From NCBI RefSeq assembly GCF_003097235.1, contig NZ_QEQQ01000015.1:62001-126000 (forward strand): a stretch of 64,000 nucleotides of DNA, given 5' to 3'. Source of the stretch: Pseudomonas sp. CC120222-01a. Lineage in GTDB: Bacteria; Pseudomonadota; Gammaproteobacteria; Pseudomonadales; Pseudomonadaceae. Shown piece by piece: positions 1 to 8,820 of this stretch. A model generated the notes under the pieces. The model saw only the letters and a list, made by a program, of their open reading frames with translations, did no database searches and had not been told where the DNA came from. A program made the translations under genes and the position numbers. Each line of letters begins with the position of its first letter. The first letter of the stretch is position 1.

Positions 1-32
1 CTCTGGCTCTGGCTCTGGCTCTGGCTTTTGAT

Positions 33-340
33 TTTGCTTCTAAGCGCGCGATAGTTCAGGCAACGCGAAATGCGACTTCAGGAGGCCGAGCGCAGGCGTC
101 TGGAGGGCCAGGGTGCGCAGCACCCCTTCGGCGTAGCCGAAGGCGCGAGATGTAGACTTGCGCAGCAAGTCGTAGGCCGCGCGGGCCCGGAAGGCGCCGG
201 AGCGAGGGGACCCCGGAGCGCAGCGCAGGGGCCGGATGATGGGAGCCAGCGTTTTTTGGTTACTTTTTGTCGCGTTTGACAAAAAGTGACCCGCCGTAAG
301 GGCGGAAAGGTGACTGTGCGTCGCCATCACAAATGAATGT
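33..340. repeat. Left arm of ~300-bp imperfect inverted repeat
   Basis: This stretch is repeated in inverted orientation at about 420-726. Matching pairs include the outer ends (TTGCTTCTAAGCGCGCG here against CGCGCGCTTAGAAGCAA on the right), the central GTAGACTTGCGCAGCAAG, and the inner GTGACCCGCCGTAAGG. Mismatches are scattered along the arms. Short open frames cross it on both strands, but their products mirror one another and look like shadows of the repeat, not proteins. Hexamer runs (CTCTGG at 1-26, GCTTTT-type near 370-400, GCAAAA at 721-746) lie at the ends and in the loop. Confidence 0.8.
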
Positions 341-419
341 ATGCGAAAAAATCAAAACCATCGCGCTCTTGCTTTTGGCTTTTGGCTTTTGGCTTTTGGA
401 TGTGGGCTTTCAAATCAGG

Positions 420-726
420 TCTACATTCATTCGCCATGGTGGCGCTGAATCACCTTTCCGCCCTTACGGCGGGTCACTTTTTGACTGGGCAAAAAGTAAC
501 CAAAAACCCCGGCTCCCATCATCCGGCCCCTGCGCTGCGCTCCGGGGTCCCCTCACTCCGGCGCCTTCCGGGCCCGCGCGGCCTACGACTTGCTGCGCAA
601 GTCTACATCTCGCGCCTTCGGCTACGCCGAAGGGGTGCTACGCACCCTGGCCCTCCAGACGCCTGCGTTCGGCCTCCTGAAGTCGCACTCTGCGTCGCCT
701 GAACTACCGCGCGCTTAGAAGCAAAA
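420..726. repeat. Right arm of ~300-bp imperfect inverted repeat
   Basis: This is the reverse complement of 33-340, separated from it by a loop of about 80 bp rich in GGCTTTT repeats. I see no transposase and no convincing gene in 1-759. The element ends about 35 bp from the tatD stop codon. It may be a non-autonomous repeat or a large hairpin. Confidence 0.8.
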
Positions 727-759
727 GCAAAAGCAAAAGCAAAAGCTCTTGGGCTGGAT

Positions 760-1542
760 TCAGGCTACTCGCGCCAGCGGGAACAGGCGCTTGAAGTTGG
801 ATGTGGTCTGCTCGGCCAGCTGCTCGTAGCTCACCCCACGCAACGATGCCACATACTCCGCCACCTCCCGCACATACTGCGGCAGGTTCGGCTTGCCACG
901 ATGCGGGATCGGTGCCAAGTACGGCGAATCGGTCTCCACCAGCAGGCGGTCGACTGGCACCTGCCGCGCCACCTCGCGCAAGGCATCGGCATTGCGGAAG
1001 GTGACAATGCCGGACAACGAGATGTAATAGCCCAGGTCCAGCGCCGCCTTGGCCATGTCCCAGTCTTCGGTGAAGCAATGCAGCACACCCGCCTGAGGCA
1101 GATTCGCTTCACGCAGCAGCGCCAAGGTATCGGCCCGCGCCGCACGGGTATGCACGATCACCGGCTTGCCAGTCTGACGTGAGGCCTCCAGATGCAGGCG
1201 GAACGAGGCCTGCTGCAACTCGGCAGCTTCCGGTTCGTAGTGGTAGTCCAGCCCGGTTTCGCCAATCGCCACCACATGCGGATGCGCCAGCTCACGCAGC
1301 AGCCATTCCAGCGCCGGCGTCTCGCCCGGCGCCAGGTCCAGCGGGTGCACCCCTACCGAGCAGTCGACATCGGCGTACTGCTCGCTCAGCGCCTTCACCG
1401 CCCCGGCATTTTCGGCACTCACGCCAATGCACAGAAAATGCCCGACCCCACGCTCACGCGCCGCCTGCAGGGCAGCATCGAGGGAACCCTGGTGGGCAGT
1501 CAGGTCAAGACGGTCGAGGTGGCAATGGGAATCTACGAGCAT
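760..1542 (-). CDS. tatD: TatD family metal-dependent hydrolase/DNase
   Basis: This is a TatD-type TIM-barrel hydrolase, a family with 3'-5' exonuclease activity on DNA and RNA in several bacteria. The N-terminal metal motif DSHCHLD is at residues 4-10. GETGLDYHYE holds the metal-binding Glu, and ETDSPYLAP lies near the C-terminus, as in the family. Length is 260 aa from the ATG at 1542. A GTG at 1554 would add four residues (MPPP) that the family does not usually have, so I chose the ATG; neither start has a clear ribosome binding site. It lies 30 nt after holB in the same direction and is probably co-transcribed. In P. aeruginosa pilZ stands between holB and tatD; it is absent here. Confidence 0.93.
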   Translation of the reverse strand: MLVDSHCHLDRLDLTAHQGSLDAALQAARERGVGHFLCIGVSAENAGAVKALSEQYADVDCSVGVHPLDLAPGETPALEWLLRELAHPHVVAIGETGLDYHYEPEAAELQQASFRLHLEASRQTGKPVIVHTRAARADTLALLREANLPQAGVLHCFTEDWDMAKAALDLGYYISLSGIVTFRNADALREVARQVPVDRLLVETDSPYLAPIPHRGKPNLPQYVREVAEYVASLRGVSYEQLAEQTTSNFKRLFPLARVA

Positions 1543-1572
1543 GGGAGGCGGCACACATGAAAAGATGGAAAA

Positions 1573-2559
1573 TCAGCGGGAACCCGGCAACTGCACCCAA
1601 TGGGCCAGCAGCGCTTCCAGCAGCAATACACGATTGAGGTTGGCCTTGCCGAGCACCTTCTGGCGCTGTTCGAGGATCCACGCCTGGACCTCCAGCACCT
1701 TGCCCTGACGGGCCTTCTGCGCCAGGTACTGCACCACCTTGCGCATGTCGGCCAAGCCCAACCCCTGTTCATCCTGGGTCAGTTGGTAGCGCAGGATCAG
1801 GTGCGACCAGTCGCAGAACCAGTCGAACAGCAGCAACAACGGCACACTGCTCCAGGCCTCGGCCAACTGGCTGGGCGACTGCTGCTGCTTGAGCAGCTTC
1901 TTCACCCCGTCGGTCACCAAGGCCCGCTGCTCACGTACACCTTGCGCTTGCAGGCTGACAGCCATCAACGGTGAGCCGGCGGCCAGGGTCAGCAGCTCCT
2001 CGCGCTCGGCCTCGTCGCTGTCGGGCAAGGCCGTGGCCAGCCAGGCCTGGCTCTGCGCCAGGCTCGGCTGTGGGCAGACGACTTGCTGGCAGCGGCTCTT
2101 GATCGTCGGCAACAGGCGGCTGGGCTGGTGACTGACCAGCAGCAGCACTGTGTCGCCCGAAGGCTCTTCCAGGCTCTTGAGCAAAGCGTTCGAGGCATTG
2201 ACGTTCATCGCCTCGACCGGCTCGATCAACACCACTTTACGCCCGCCCAGCTGCGCCGTCTGCACCACGAACGATACCAGTTCGCGCACCTGGTCGACCT
2301 TGATCGGCTTGTCAGCCTCCTCCGGCTCCAGCACGAAGTTGTCCGGATGGCTGCCGGCCTTGAGCAGCAGGCACGACTTGCACTGCCCGCAGGCATCCAG
2401 CCCTTGCGGCTGCTGGCACAGCAGACGCGCCATCAGCCGCTCGGCCAGGGCGCGCTTGCCGATGCCCTGCGACCCGTGTAGCAGGTAAGCATGGGCGTGC
2501 CGGGCACGCCCTGCCAGTTGCTGCCACAGCGCCTGCTGCCAGGGGTAGGCCTCAGCCAC
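1573..2559 (-). CDS. holB: DNA polymerase III subunit delta'
   Basis: This is the delta' subunit of the clamp-loader complex that places the beta clamp on primed DNA. The 328-aa protein begins with VAEAYPWQQ. Walker A-like HGSQGIGKR is near residue 30, followed by a four-cysteine zinc-binding region (CGQC..C) and an SRC motif in SHQPSRLLPTIKSRC, as in clamp loaders. The start is a GTG at 2559 whose codon overlaps the end of tmk (GTGGCTGA), which points to translational coupling. The frame stays open upstream, but that part is read out of phase through tmk and has no family resemblance. Confidence 0.93.
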   Translation of the reverse strand: MAEAYPWQQALWQQLAGRARHAHAYLLHGSQGIGKRALAERLMARLLCQQPQGLDACGQCKSCLLLKAGSHPDNFVLEPEEADKPIKVDQVRELVSFVVQTAQLGGRKVVLIEPVEAMNVNASNALLKSLEEPSGDTVLLLVSHQPSRLLPTIKSRCQQVVCPQPSLAQSQAWLATALPDSDEAEREELLTLAAGSPLMAVSLQAQGVREQRALVTDGVKKLLKQQQSPSQLAEAWSSVPLLLLFDWFCDWSHLILRYQLTQDEQGLGLADMRKVVQYLAQKARQGKVLEVQAWILEQRQKVLGKANLNRVLLLEALLAHWVQLPGSR

Positions 2560-3184
2560 GGCAACGCCCCACGATGCCCGGCAGCAGCGCATCGATGGCG
2601 CGTTGCACGGCCTCCAGTGGCTGGGCGGCGTCGAGCAGGCTGTAGCGCTGCGGTGCGGCATGGGCGCGTTGCAGATAGGCTTGGCGCACAGCTTCGAAGA
2701 AGGCTTGGCCTTCCTGCTCGAATCGGTCCAGGCGACCGCGCGCAGCGGCACGGGCCAGGCCGACTTCCACCGGCAGGTCGAAGACCAAGGTCAAATCCGG
2801 GCGCAGGTCACCCTGGACGAATTGCTCCAGCGCAGCGATACGCTCCACCGACAGGCCGCGGCCACCGCCTTGGTAGGCGTAAGTGGCATCGGTGAAGCGA
2901 TCGCAAAGCACCACCACACCACGGGCCAGCGCCGGGCGAATCACTTCGGCCAGGTGCTGGGCACGGGCAGCGAAAACCAGCAGCAGCTCGGTGTCTGCGG
3001 CCATTACTTCGTCACTCGGCGCCAGCAACAACTCGCGGACTTTTTCAGCCAGCGGCGTACCGCCAGGCTCGCGAGTCAGCACCACGTCCAGGCCCTGCTC
3101 GCGCAAGCGCGCAGCCAGGTAATCACGGTTGGTGCTCTTGCCCGCGCCTTCGGGGCCTTCAAGGGTAATAAACAAGCCGCTCAC
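2552..3184 (-). CDS. tmk: Thymidylate kinase
   Basis: It phosphorylates dTMP to dTDP in dTTP synthesis. The P-loop GPEGAGKST is at residues 10-18, the DR(F/Y/H) motif appears as CDRFTDATYAYQGGGRG, and the length of 210 aa is typical. It lies between mltG and holB in a run of nearly touching minus-strand genes: mltG ends 10 nt upstream and holB overlaps its 3' end by 8 nt. Confidence 0.97.
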   Translation of the reverse strand: MSGLFITLEGPEGAGKSTNRDYLAARLREQGLDVVLTREPGGTPLAEKVRELLLAPSDEVMAADTELLLVFAARAQHLAEVIRPALARGVVVLCDRFTDATYAYQGGGRGLSVERIAALEQFVQGDLRPDLTLVFDLPVEVGLARAAARGRLDRFEQEGQAFFEAVRQAYLQRAHAAPQRYSLLDAAQPLEAVQRAIDALLPGIVGRCRG

Positions 3185-3193
3185 AGGCAGTCC

Positions 3194-4321
3194 TTAATGT
3201 TGTTCGTCAGGCGTTGGCGTGTCGGCCGGCTCGGCCTCGCTGGCAGGGTCCTGCTCTGCGGGCTCGGCCGCATCCGCCGGTGCACTTTGCGGCGCCGGGC
3301 TGGACCGGTAGTCCGCGCGACGCTTGAGCTGAAACTCGCGCACCGCCGAGTTGTGATCGTCCAGGTCATCGGAGAACACATGGCTGCCATCGCCGCGGGC
3401 GACGAAGTACAGGCTGGTGCCATCGGACGGGTTGAGCGCGGCATGGATCGCCTCGCGCCCGACCATGGCGATCGGTGTCGGTGGCAGGCCAGTCATGGTG
3501 TAGGTGTTGTAAGGCGTCGGCTCACGCAGGTCGGCGCGGGAAATCTTGCCGTTGTAGCGCTCACCCATGCCGTAGATCACCGTCGGGTCGGTCTGCAGCA
3601 TCATGCCCAGGCGCAGGCGGCGGACGAAGACGCCAGCGATCTGCCCGCGCTCCTGGGGAATACCGGTTTCCTTCTCCACCAGCGAGGCCATGATCAAGGC
3701 CTGGTAAGGGTCACGGTAAGGCAGGTCAGTGGTGCGCTCGGCCCATTCCTTGGCCAGCACTTCGTCCAGGCGCATGTACGCCTGCTGCAGCAGCTCGACG
3801 TCACTCATGCCGCGCACGAAGCGGTAGGTATCGGGGAAGAAGCGGCCTTCAGGGAACACGCCGGTGTGGCCGAGCTTGTCCATCACTTCGGAGTCGGAAA
3901 GGCCATCCAGGGTGTGCTTGAGCTTTTCATGCTTGGCCACCGCCGAACGCACCTGGCGGAAGGTCCAGCCTTCGACCAGGGTCAGGTTGTACTGCACCAC
4001 ATCGCCACGGCGCCAGACGTCGAACAGGTCTTCCACGGTCATGCCGGGGGTGAGGCGATACTCGCCGGTATGCAACTGCGTGCCGGCCATGTTGAAGCGC
4101 CAGTACAGGCGCAGCCAGACGGCGTCGTCGAGCAAGCCGTCGGCCTGCATGCGATAGAACATGCGGTTGGGGTTGGTGCCGCTGGGCACGTCGAGCAGGC
4201 GCTCTTCGGCCACATGCAGGGGCTGCTCCAGCACCGAGTTGATCTTCCAGGCCGACCAGCCCAGGGCCAGGCCGGCGAGGATCAAGCCCATTTCCAGCAG
4301 CAGCAGGAATTTGCGTCTCAC
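3194..4321 (-). CDS. mltG: Endolytic transglycosylase MltG (YceG)
   Basis: This inner-membrane lytic transglycosylase cuts nascent peptidoglycan glycan strands. I place the start at the GTG (VRRKFLLLLEMG), 5 nt after the pabC stop. This gives 375 aa and puts the single membrane helix (LLLLEMGLILAGLALG) at the very N-terminus, as expected for a type II membrane protein. The catalytic YceG domain is recognisable by LVEKETGIPQERGQIAGVF, which contains the catalytic Glu, and LQTDPTVIYGMG. The C-terminal tail is low-complexity (Pro, Ala, Glu rich). Confidence 0.95.
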   Translation of the reverse strand: MRRKFLLLLEMGLILAGLALGWSAWKINSVLEQPLHVAEERLLDVPSGTNPNRMFYRMQADGLLDDAVWLRLYWRFNMAGTQLHTGEYRLTPGMTVEDLFDVWRRGDVVQYNLTLVEGWTFRQVRSAVAKHEKLKHTLDGLSDSEVMDKLGHTGVFPEGRFFPDTYRFVRGMSDVELLQQAYMRLDEVLAKEWAERTTDLPYRDPYQALIMASLVEKETGIPQERGQIAGVFVRRLRLGMMLQTDPTVIYGMGERYNGKISRADLREPTPYNTYTMTGLPPTPIAMVGREAIHAALNPSDGTSLYFVARGDGSHVFSDDLDDHNSAVREFQLKRRADYRSSPAPQSAPADAAEPAEQDPASEAEPADTPTPDEQH

Positions 4322-4325
4322 GAAT

Positions 4326-5141
4326 TCAGGTATCCAGTAACGTACGGGCAACGGCCTGCAGTTTACGGGTGAGCGGGCCCGGCGACCAGTTCAGCGCGGC
4401 AATTCCACGCACGGGCCAGACACCGTAGACACTGTTGCAGACGAATACTTCATCCGCCTGCTGCAGCTCGTCGAAGGCGATATCCCGCACCTGGACAGGT
4501 ATGCCCAGCCGCTCAGCCTGCTGCAGCAGGGCGCCGCGCATCACGCCGGCTACGCCGCAACGACTGAGGTCAGCCGTGAGCAGCACGCCATCGCGCACCA
4601 GGAACAGATTGCTGTACACACCTTCGATCACCCTCCCCTGCCCGTCACGCATCAGGCCCTCGGCATGTTCGCTGTCCTGCCATTCGGCACGGGCCAGCAC
4701 CTGCTCCAGGCGATTGAGGTGTTTGAGACCGGCCAGTAACGGTTGCTCCCCAAGCCGGGTCTGGCAGGGAAACAGTCGCACGCCGTGCTCGGCATGTTCG
4801 ACAGGATAGCTGGGCAGCGGGCTGCCCTGGAGGATCCGACGCGGCGCAACGCCGGCAACGGGTGCGTAGCCACGCTGGCTGTCGCCACGGGTGAGGACCA
4901 GCTTGGCGACACCGTCACCGAGCTGGCTGGCGAAGCGCAGGATTTCATCTCGCACCAGCGCCAGGTCGGCGTCGATCATCAGACGCTGGCAACCCAGCGC
5001 CAGGCGGGCCAGGTGACCCTCCAACAGGCTGGGCCGGCCACCCCGCACGGCAATGGTCTCGAACAGGCCATCGCCGTAGGCCAGGCCACGGTTCTGCAAA
5101 TTGATCGCAGTCGCGGGCTGGCCGTCGATCCAGCTGTGCAT
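4326..5141 (-). CDS. pabC: Aminodeoxychorismate lyase
   Basis: This is a PLP-dependent fold-type IV enzyme that splits 4-amino-4-deoxychorismate into p-aminobenzoate and pyruvate for folate synthesis. The protein has 271 aa. The PLP lysine is K140 in LAGLKHLNRLEQVL, and RGLAYGDGLFET at the N-terminus is typical. The ATG at 5141 overlaps the fabF stop by one base (TGATG); the TTG three bases upstream is less likely. The position between fabF and mltG is conserved in gammaproteobacteria. Confidence 0.95.
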   Translation of the reverse strand: MHSWIDGQPATAINLQNRGLAYGDGLFETIAVRGGRPSLLEGHLARLALGCQRLMIDADLALVRDEILRFASQLGDGVAKLVLTRGDSQRGYAPVAGVAPRRILQGSPLPSYPVEHAEHGVRLFPCQTRLGEQPLLAGLKHLNRLEQVLARAEWQDSEHAEGLMRDGQGRVIEGVYSNLFLVRDGVLLTADLSRCGVAGVMRGALLQQAERLGIPVQVRDIAFDELQQADEVFVCNSVYGVWPVRGIAALNWSPGPLTRKLQAVARTLLDT

Positions 5142-6385
5142 CAATCGGCGAACCGGCGGAATACCAGCGAACCGTTGGTGCCGCCAAAGCCGAACGAGTT
5201 GGACAGCACCACATCGATCGGCATGCTGCGCGCTACGTGCGGCACGAAGTCGAGGTCGCAGCCTTCGTCCGGCTCGTCAAGGTTGATGGTCGGCGGCGCC
5301 ATCTGGCTGTTGATTGCCAACACGCTGAAGATCGCCTCGACTGCACCGGCAGCGCCGAGCAGGTGACCGGTCATCGACTTGGTCGAGCTGACCGCCAGCT
5401 TGTAGGCATGTTCGCCGAACACGCGCTTGATAGCCGCAACTTCAGCGATGTCGCCGGCCGGGGTCGAAGTGCCGTGGGCGTTGATGTAGCTGACGGCTTC
5501 AGGCTGGATGCCGGCATCGCGCAGGGCGTTGGTCATGCAACGGGCAGCACCTTCACCGCTGTCGGGCGGCGACGTCATGTGGTAGGCGTCACCGCTCATG
5601 CCGAAACCGACCAGCTCGGCATAGATGGTCGCACCACGGGCCTTGGCGTGTTCCAGCTCTTCGAGCACCAGGGCACCGGCACCGTCGGACAGCACGAAGC
5701 CATCACGGCCCTTGTCCCATGGACGGCTGGCACGGGTTGGCTCATCGTTGCGGGTCGACAGCGCACGGGACGCACCAAAGCCGCCCATGCCCAAGCCGCA
5801 CGCGGCCATTTCGGCGCCACCGGCAATCATCACGTCGGCTTCGCCGTAGGCGATGTTGCGCGCGGCCATGCCGATGCAGTGGGTGCCAGTGGTGCAGGCG
5901 GTGGCGATGGCATAGTTCGGCCCCTGCAGACCCAGGTGGATCGACAGGAAACCGGAGATCATGTTGATGATCGAACCCGGTACGAAGAACGGCGAAATAC
6001 GGCGCGGGCCTTGCTCGTGCAAGGTACGGCTGGTTTCTTCGATGTTGGTCAGGCCGCCGATACCCGAGCCCATGGCCACGCCAATGCGCTCACGGTTGGC
6101 GTCGGTAACTTCCAGGCCGGCATTACGCACCGCCTGGAAACCGGCCGCCAGGCCGTACTGAATGAACAGGTCGAGCTTGCGGGCCTCTTTGGCCGACAGG
6201 TACTGCTCAACCTCGAAGCCTTTCACCGAGCCGCCAAAACGGGTGGAGTAGGCAGACAGGTCCGTGTGCTCAATCGGACCAATGCCACTGCGGCCAGCCA
6301 GAATGCCCTGCCAGGTGCTCGGTACATCGGTACCCAGTGGCGACAGCATGCCCATACCGGTGACCACGACGCGTCTACGCGACAC
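5141..6385 (-). CDS. fabF: Beta-ketoacyl-ACP synthase II
   Basis: It condenses malonyl-ACP with acyl-ACP in fatty acid elongation. The catalytic triad is visible: Cys164 in ATACTTGTHC, then His in YINAHGTSTPAGD and His in STKSMTGHLLGAAG. GFGGTNGSLVFRR near the C-terminus is the usual glycine-rich loop. Length is 414 aa. It lies 173 nt downstream of acpP, and that gap contains a hairpin that may attenuate acpP transcripts before fabF. Confidence 0.97.
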   Translation of the reverse strand: MSRRRVVVTGMGMLSPLGTDVPSTWQGILAGRSGIGPIEHTDLSAYSTRFGGSVKGFEVEQYLSAKEARKLDLFIQYGLAAGFQAVRNAGLEVTDANRERIGVAMGSGIGGLTNIEETSRTLHEQGPRRISPFFVPGSIINMISGFLSIHLGLQGPNYAIATACTTGTHCIGMAARNIAYGEADVMIAGGAEMAACGLGMGGFGASRALSTRNDEPTRASRPWDKGRDGFVLSDGAGALVLEELEHAKARGATIYAELVGFGMSGDAYHMTSPPDSGEGAARCMTNALRDAGIQPEAVSYINAHGTSTPAGDIAEVAAIKRVFGEHAYKLAVSSTKSMTGHLLGAAGAVEAIFSVLAINSQMAPPTINLDEPDEGCDLDFVPHVARSMPIDVVLSNSFGFGGTNGSLVFRRFAD

Positions 6386-6491
6386 AGTACTCTCCTTTTC
6401 TAATCACAGAGTTTCTTGCCATTGCATTCAAGCAATGGAATGAAATGGCAACAAGCTCTCGTAGCGAACGAATCGACGCCGCTGGCTCGCA

Positions 6492-6530
6492 AAGAAAAAA
6501 CCGCACGCCGGCAAAGGCAGTGCGGTTCTT
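6492..6530 (-). terminator. Rho-independent terminator/attenuator between acpP and fabF
   Basis: On the minus strand an 8-bp stem (AACCGCAC paired at 6499-6506 and 6520-6527), extended by three inner G/C pairs, is followed by a run of six or more T. It lies about 30 nt after the acpP stop, so it should end most acpP transcripts and let only part continue into fabF. Confidence 0.8.
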
Positions 6531-6558
6531 CTCGACAAGAAGCGTCGACTACAACGTC

Positions 6559-6795
6559 TTAAGCCTGGTGGTTTTTGACGTAGTCGATTGCAGCTTGAAC
6601 GGTAGTGATCTTCTCGGCTTCTTCGTCAGGGATTTCGGTCTCGAATTCCTCTTCCAGAGCCATCACCAGCTCAACGGTGTCAAGCGAATCGGCACCCAGG
6701 TCATCGACGAAGGACTTCTCGTTAGTCACTTCCTCTTCCTTGACGCCCAGTTGCTCGGCGACGATTTTCTTGACGCGTTCTTCGATGGTGCTCAT
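6559..6795 (-). CDS. acpP: Acyl carrier protein
   Basis: This is the acyl carrier of fatty acid synthesis. The protein has 78 aa and is very acidic. The phosphopantetheine attachment serine is Ser37 in DDLGADSLDTVELVM. The ribosome binding site AGGAGTG lies about 13 nt before the ATG. The 203-bp gap to fabG is AT-richer than its surroundings and probably holds acpP's own promoter; a terminator follows the gene. Both fit the much higher expression expected for ACP. Confidence 0.98.
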   Translation of the reverse strand: MSTIEERVKKIVAEQLGVKEEEVTNEKSFVDDLGADSLDTVELVMALEEEFETEIPDEEAEKITTVQAAIDYVKNHQA

Positions 6796-6998
6796 ACCTA
6801 GTTTTCACTCCTAATGGACATATGTCAGGCAGCTGGCCGGTGACCAAGTTTATAGAAAGACGTTCGCTTTTCAAGCGGAACGCACCTTCCCTTTAGCCAC
6901 CGCACCCGCTGCCTGGAATCTGGTTGCAGCTTTATAACGGATTTTAGGCTCGCAGTATGACTCTTTTTTGAAGCAATCCGTCACATTGCGTTGCAGTT

Positions 6999-7739
6999 TT
7001 ACATGTACATCCCGCCGTTGACCGGCACGGTAGCGCCGGTAACGTAGCCAGCGCCGTCCGACGCCAGGAACGAAACCACCTTGGCGATTTCGTCGGCCTG
7101 GCCCAGGCGGCCCAGCGGAATCTGGGTCTGCAGGGCTTCGCGCTGCGCTTCTGGCAGCTCGCGGGTCATGTCGGTGTCGATGAAGCCCGGGGTCACCGAG
7201 TTGACGGTGATGCCACGCGAGCCAACTTCACGCGCCAGGGCGCGGCTGAAGCCTTCGAGGCCGGCCTTGGCCGCTGCATAGTTGGCCTGGCCAGCGTTGC
7301 CCATGGCACCGACGACCGAACCGATGCTGATGATACGACCCCAACGCGCCTTGGTCATGCCACGCAGCACGCCCTTGGACAGACGGTAGAGGCTGTTCAG
7401 GTTGGTGTCGATCACGTCGAACCACTCGTCGTCCTTCATGCGCAGCATGAGGTTGTCGCGGGTGATACCGGCGTTGTTGACCAGAATGGCCGGCGCGCCG
7501 AACTGCTCGCCGATGGCGCCCAGTACCGCTTCCACCGACTCGGCGCTGGTAACGTTCAGTTCCATGCCGGTGCCGGCGATGCCGTGCTCTTTCAAGGTGG
7601 CGGCGATGCGCTCGGCACCGGAAGCCGAAGTGGCGGTACCGATCACGGTCGCGCCCTGGCGGCCCAGCTCGAGGGCGATGGCCTGGCCAATACCACGGCT
7701 GGCGCCGGTGACCAGTGCAACTTTACCTTGCAGGCTCAT
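6999..7739 (-). CDS. fabG: 3-oxoacyl-ACP reductase
   Basis: This NADPH-dependent short-chain dehydrogenase reduces beta-ketoacyl-ACP. The cofactor motif TGASRGIGQA is at residues 11-20 and NNAG at 88-91. The catalytic Ser141, Tyr154 and Lys158 lie in SIGSVVGAMGNAGQANYAAAK. The protein ends in GMYM, as FabG proteins usually do. Length is 246 aa. It starts 15 nt after fabD. Confidence 0.97.
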   Translation of the reverse strand: MSLQGKVALVTGASRGIGQAIALELGRQGATVIGTATSASGAERIAATLKEHGIAGTGMELNVTSAESVEAVLGAIGEQFGAPAILVNNAGITRDNLMLRMKDDEWFDVIDTNLNSLYRLSKGVLRGMTKARWGRIISIGSVVGAMGNAGQANYAAAKAGLEGFSRALAREVGSRGITVNSVTPGFIDTDMTRELPEAQREALQTQIPLGRLGQADEIAKVVSFLASDGAGYVTGATVPVNGGMYM

Positions 7740-7754
7740 GCAAGCTTCTCCAAA

Positions 7755-8693
7755 TCAGGCCAGCGCCGCACGGGTGGCGGCGACAGCGTCAGGGGTATTG
7801 AGGTTGTAGGTGGTCACGCCGTCGGCGCAACGCTTGTTCAGGCCAGCCAGGACCTTGCCCGGGCCGCATTCGACCAGGTTGACCGCACCGTTGGCGGCCA
7901 GGGTCTGCACGCATTCAACCCAGCGCACCGGCTGGTAGAGCTGTGCCAGCAGGTCCTGCTTCAGGGCATCGAGGTCGGCGGCGATGGCGGCAGTGACGTT
8001 CTGCACCACCGGGATCTGCGGGGCCTTCCATTCGATGGCGTTGACGAACTCGGCAAAGCGCTCGGCAGCCGGCTTCATCAGGGCGCAGTGCGACGGCACG
8101 CTGACCGCCAGCGGCAGGGCACGCTTGGCGCCCTTGGCCTTGCACAGCTCCATGGCGCGGTCGACCGCTGCCTTGTTACCGGCGATGACCACCTGGCCTG
8201 GCGAGTTGAAGTTCACGGCGCTGACCACTTCGTCTTCGGCCGCTTCGGCGCAGATTTCCACCACGACGGCGTCATCCAGGCCCAGGATCGCAGCCATGGC
8301 GCCATGACCGGCAGGCACGGCTTCCTGCATCAGCTGACCACGACGCTCGACCAGGCGCACGGCATCTTTCAGCGACAGGGCGCCGGCAGCGACCAGGGCG
8401 CTGTATTCACCCAGGCTATGGCCGGAGACGAAGGCCGGTTGCGCGCCGCCCTCTTCCAGCCAAAGGCGCCACAGGGCGATGGAGGCGGTGAGGATCGCCG
8501 GCTGGGTCTTGTCGGTCTGGTTGAGTTGTTCTTCCGGACCTTCCTGAACCAGCTTCCACAGGTCATAGCCCAGAGCCTCGGAAGCCTCCTTGAAGGTCTC
8601 GATGACCACCGGCTTCTCAGCGCCAAGTTCGGCGAGCATGCCCAGCGACTGGGAACCTTGACCGGGGAAGACGAATGCGAGGGATGCAGACAT
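7755..8693 (-). CDS. fabD: Malonyl-CoA:ACP transacylase
   Basis: It loads malonyl groups from CoA onto ACP. FVFPGQGSQ is at the N-terminus. The nucleophile Ser93 sits in VSGHSLGEYSAL, and the catalytic His in SVPSHCALM. The protein has 312 aa. The 127-nt gap to plsX upstream leaves room for an extra promoter; I do not see a convincing one. Confidence 0.97.
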   Translation of the reverse strand: MSASLAFVFPGQGSQSLGMLAELGAEKPVVIETFKEASEALGYDLWKLVQEGPEEQLNQTDKTQPAILTASIALWRLWLEEGGAQPAFVSGHSLGEYSALVAAGALSLKDAVRLVERRGQLMQEAVPAGHGAMAAILGLDDAVVVEICAEAAEDEVVSAVNFNSPGQVVIAGNKAAVDRAMELCKAKGAKRALPLAVSVPSHCALMKPAAERFAEFVNAIEWKAPQIPVVQNVTAAIAADLDALKQDLLAQLYQPVRWVECVQTLAANGAVNLVECGPGKVLAGLNKRCADGVTTYNLNTPDAVAATRAALA

Positions 8694-8820
8694 TGAACAA
8701 GCCCTTATGATCTTGTCGTCGAATGGGGTGCGCCGAGCCCAAGGCTAGACGCAGAATATGAAAACTTGGATGGAAACACAGACCAAGCGGTCACATTTAA
8801 GCACTTCATCGGCGAAATGC

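Noticed and set aside
70..702. Short open frames in the left inverted repeat as genes
   Set aside because: Their products mirror each other because the DNA is an inverted repeat, and neither shows a domain or ribosome binding site.
2603..4372. 589-codon plus-strand open frame across tmk and mltG
   Set aside because: It lies antisense to two well-recognised genes; high third-position GC keeps the opposite frame open.
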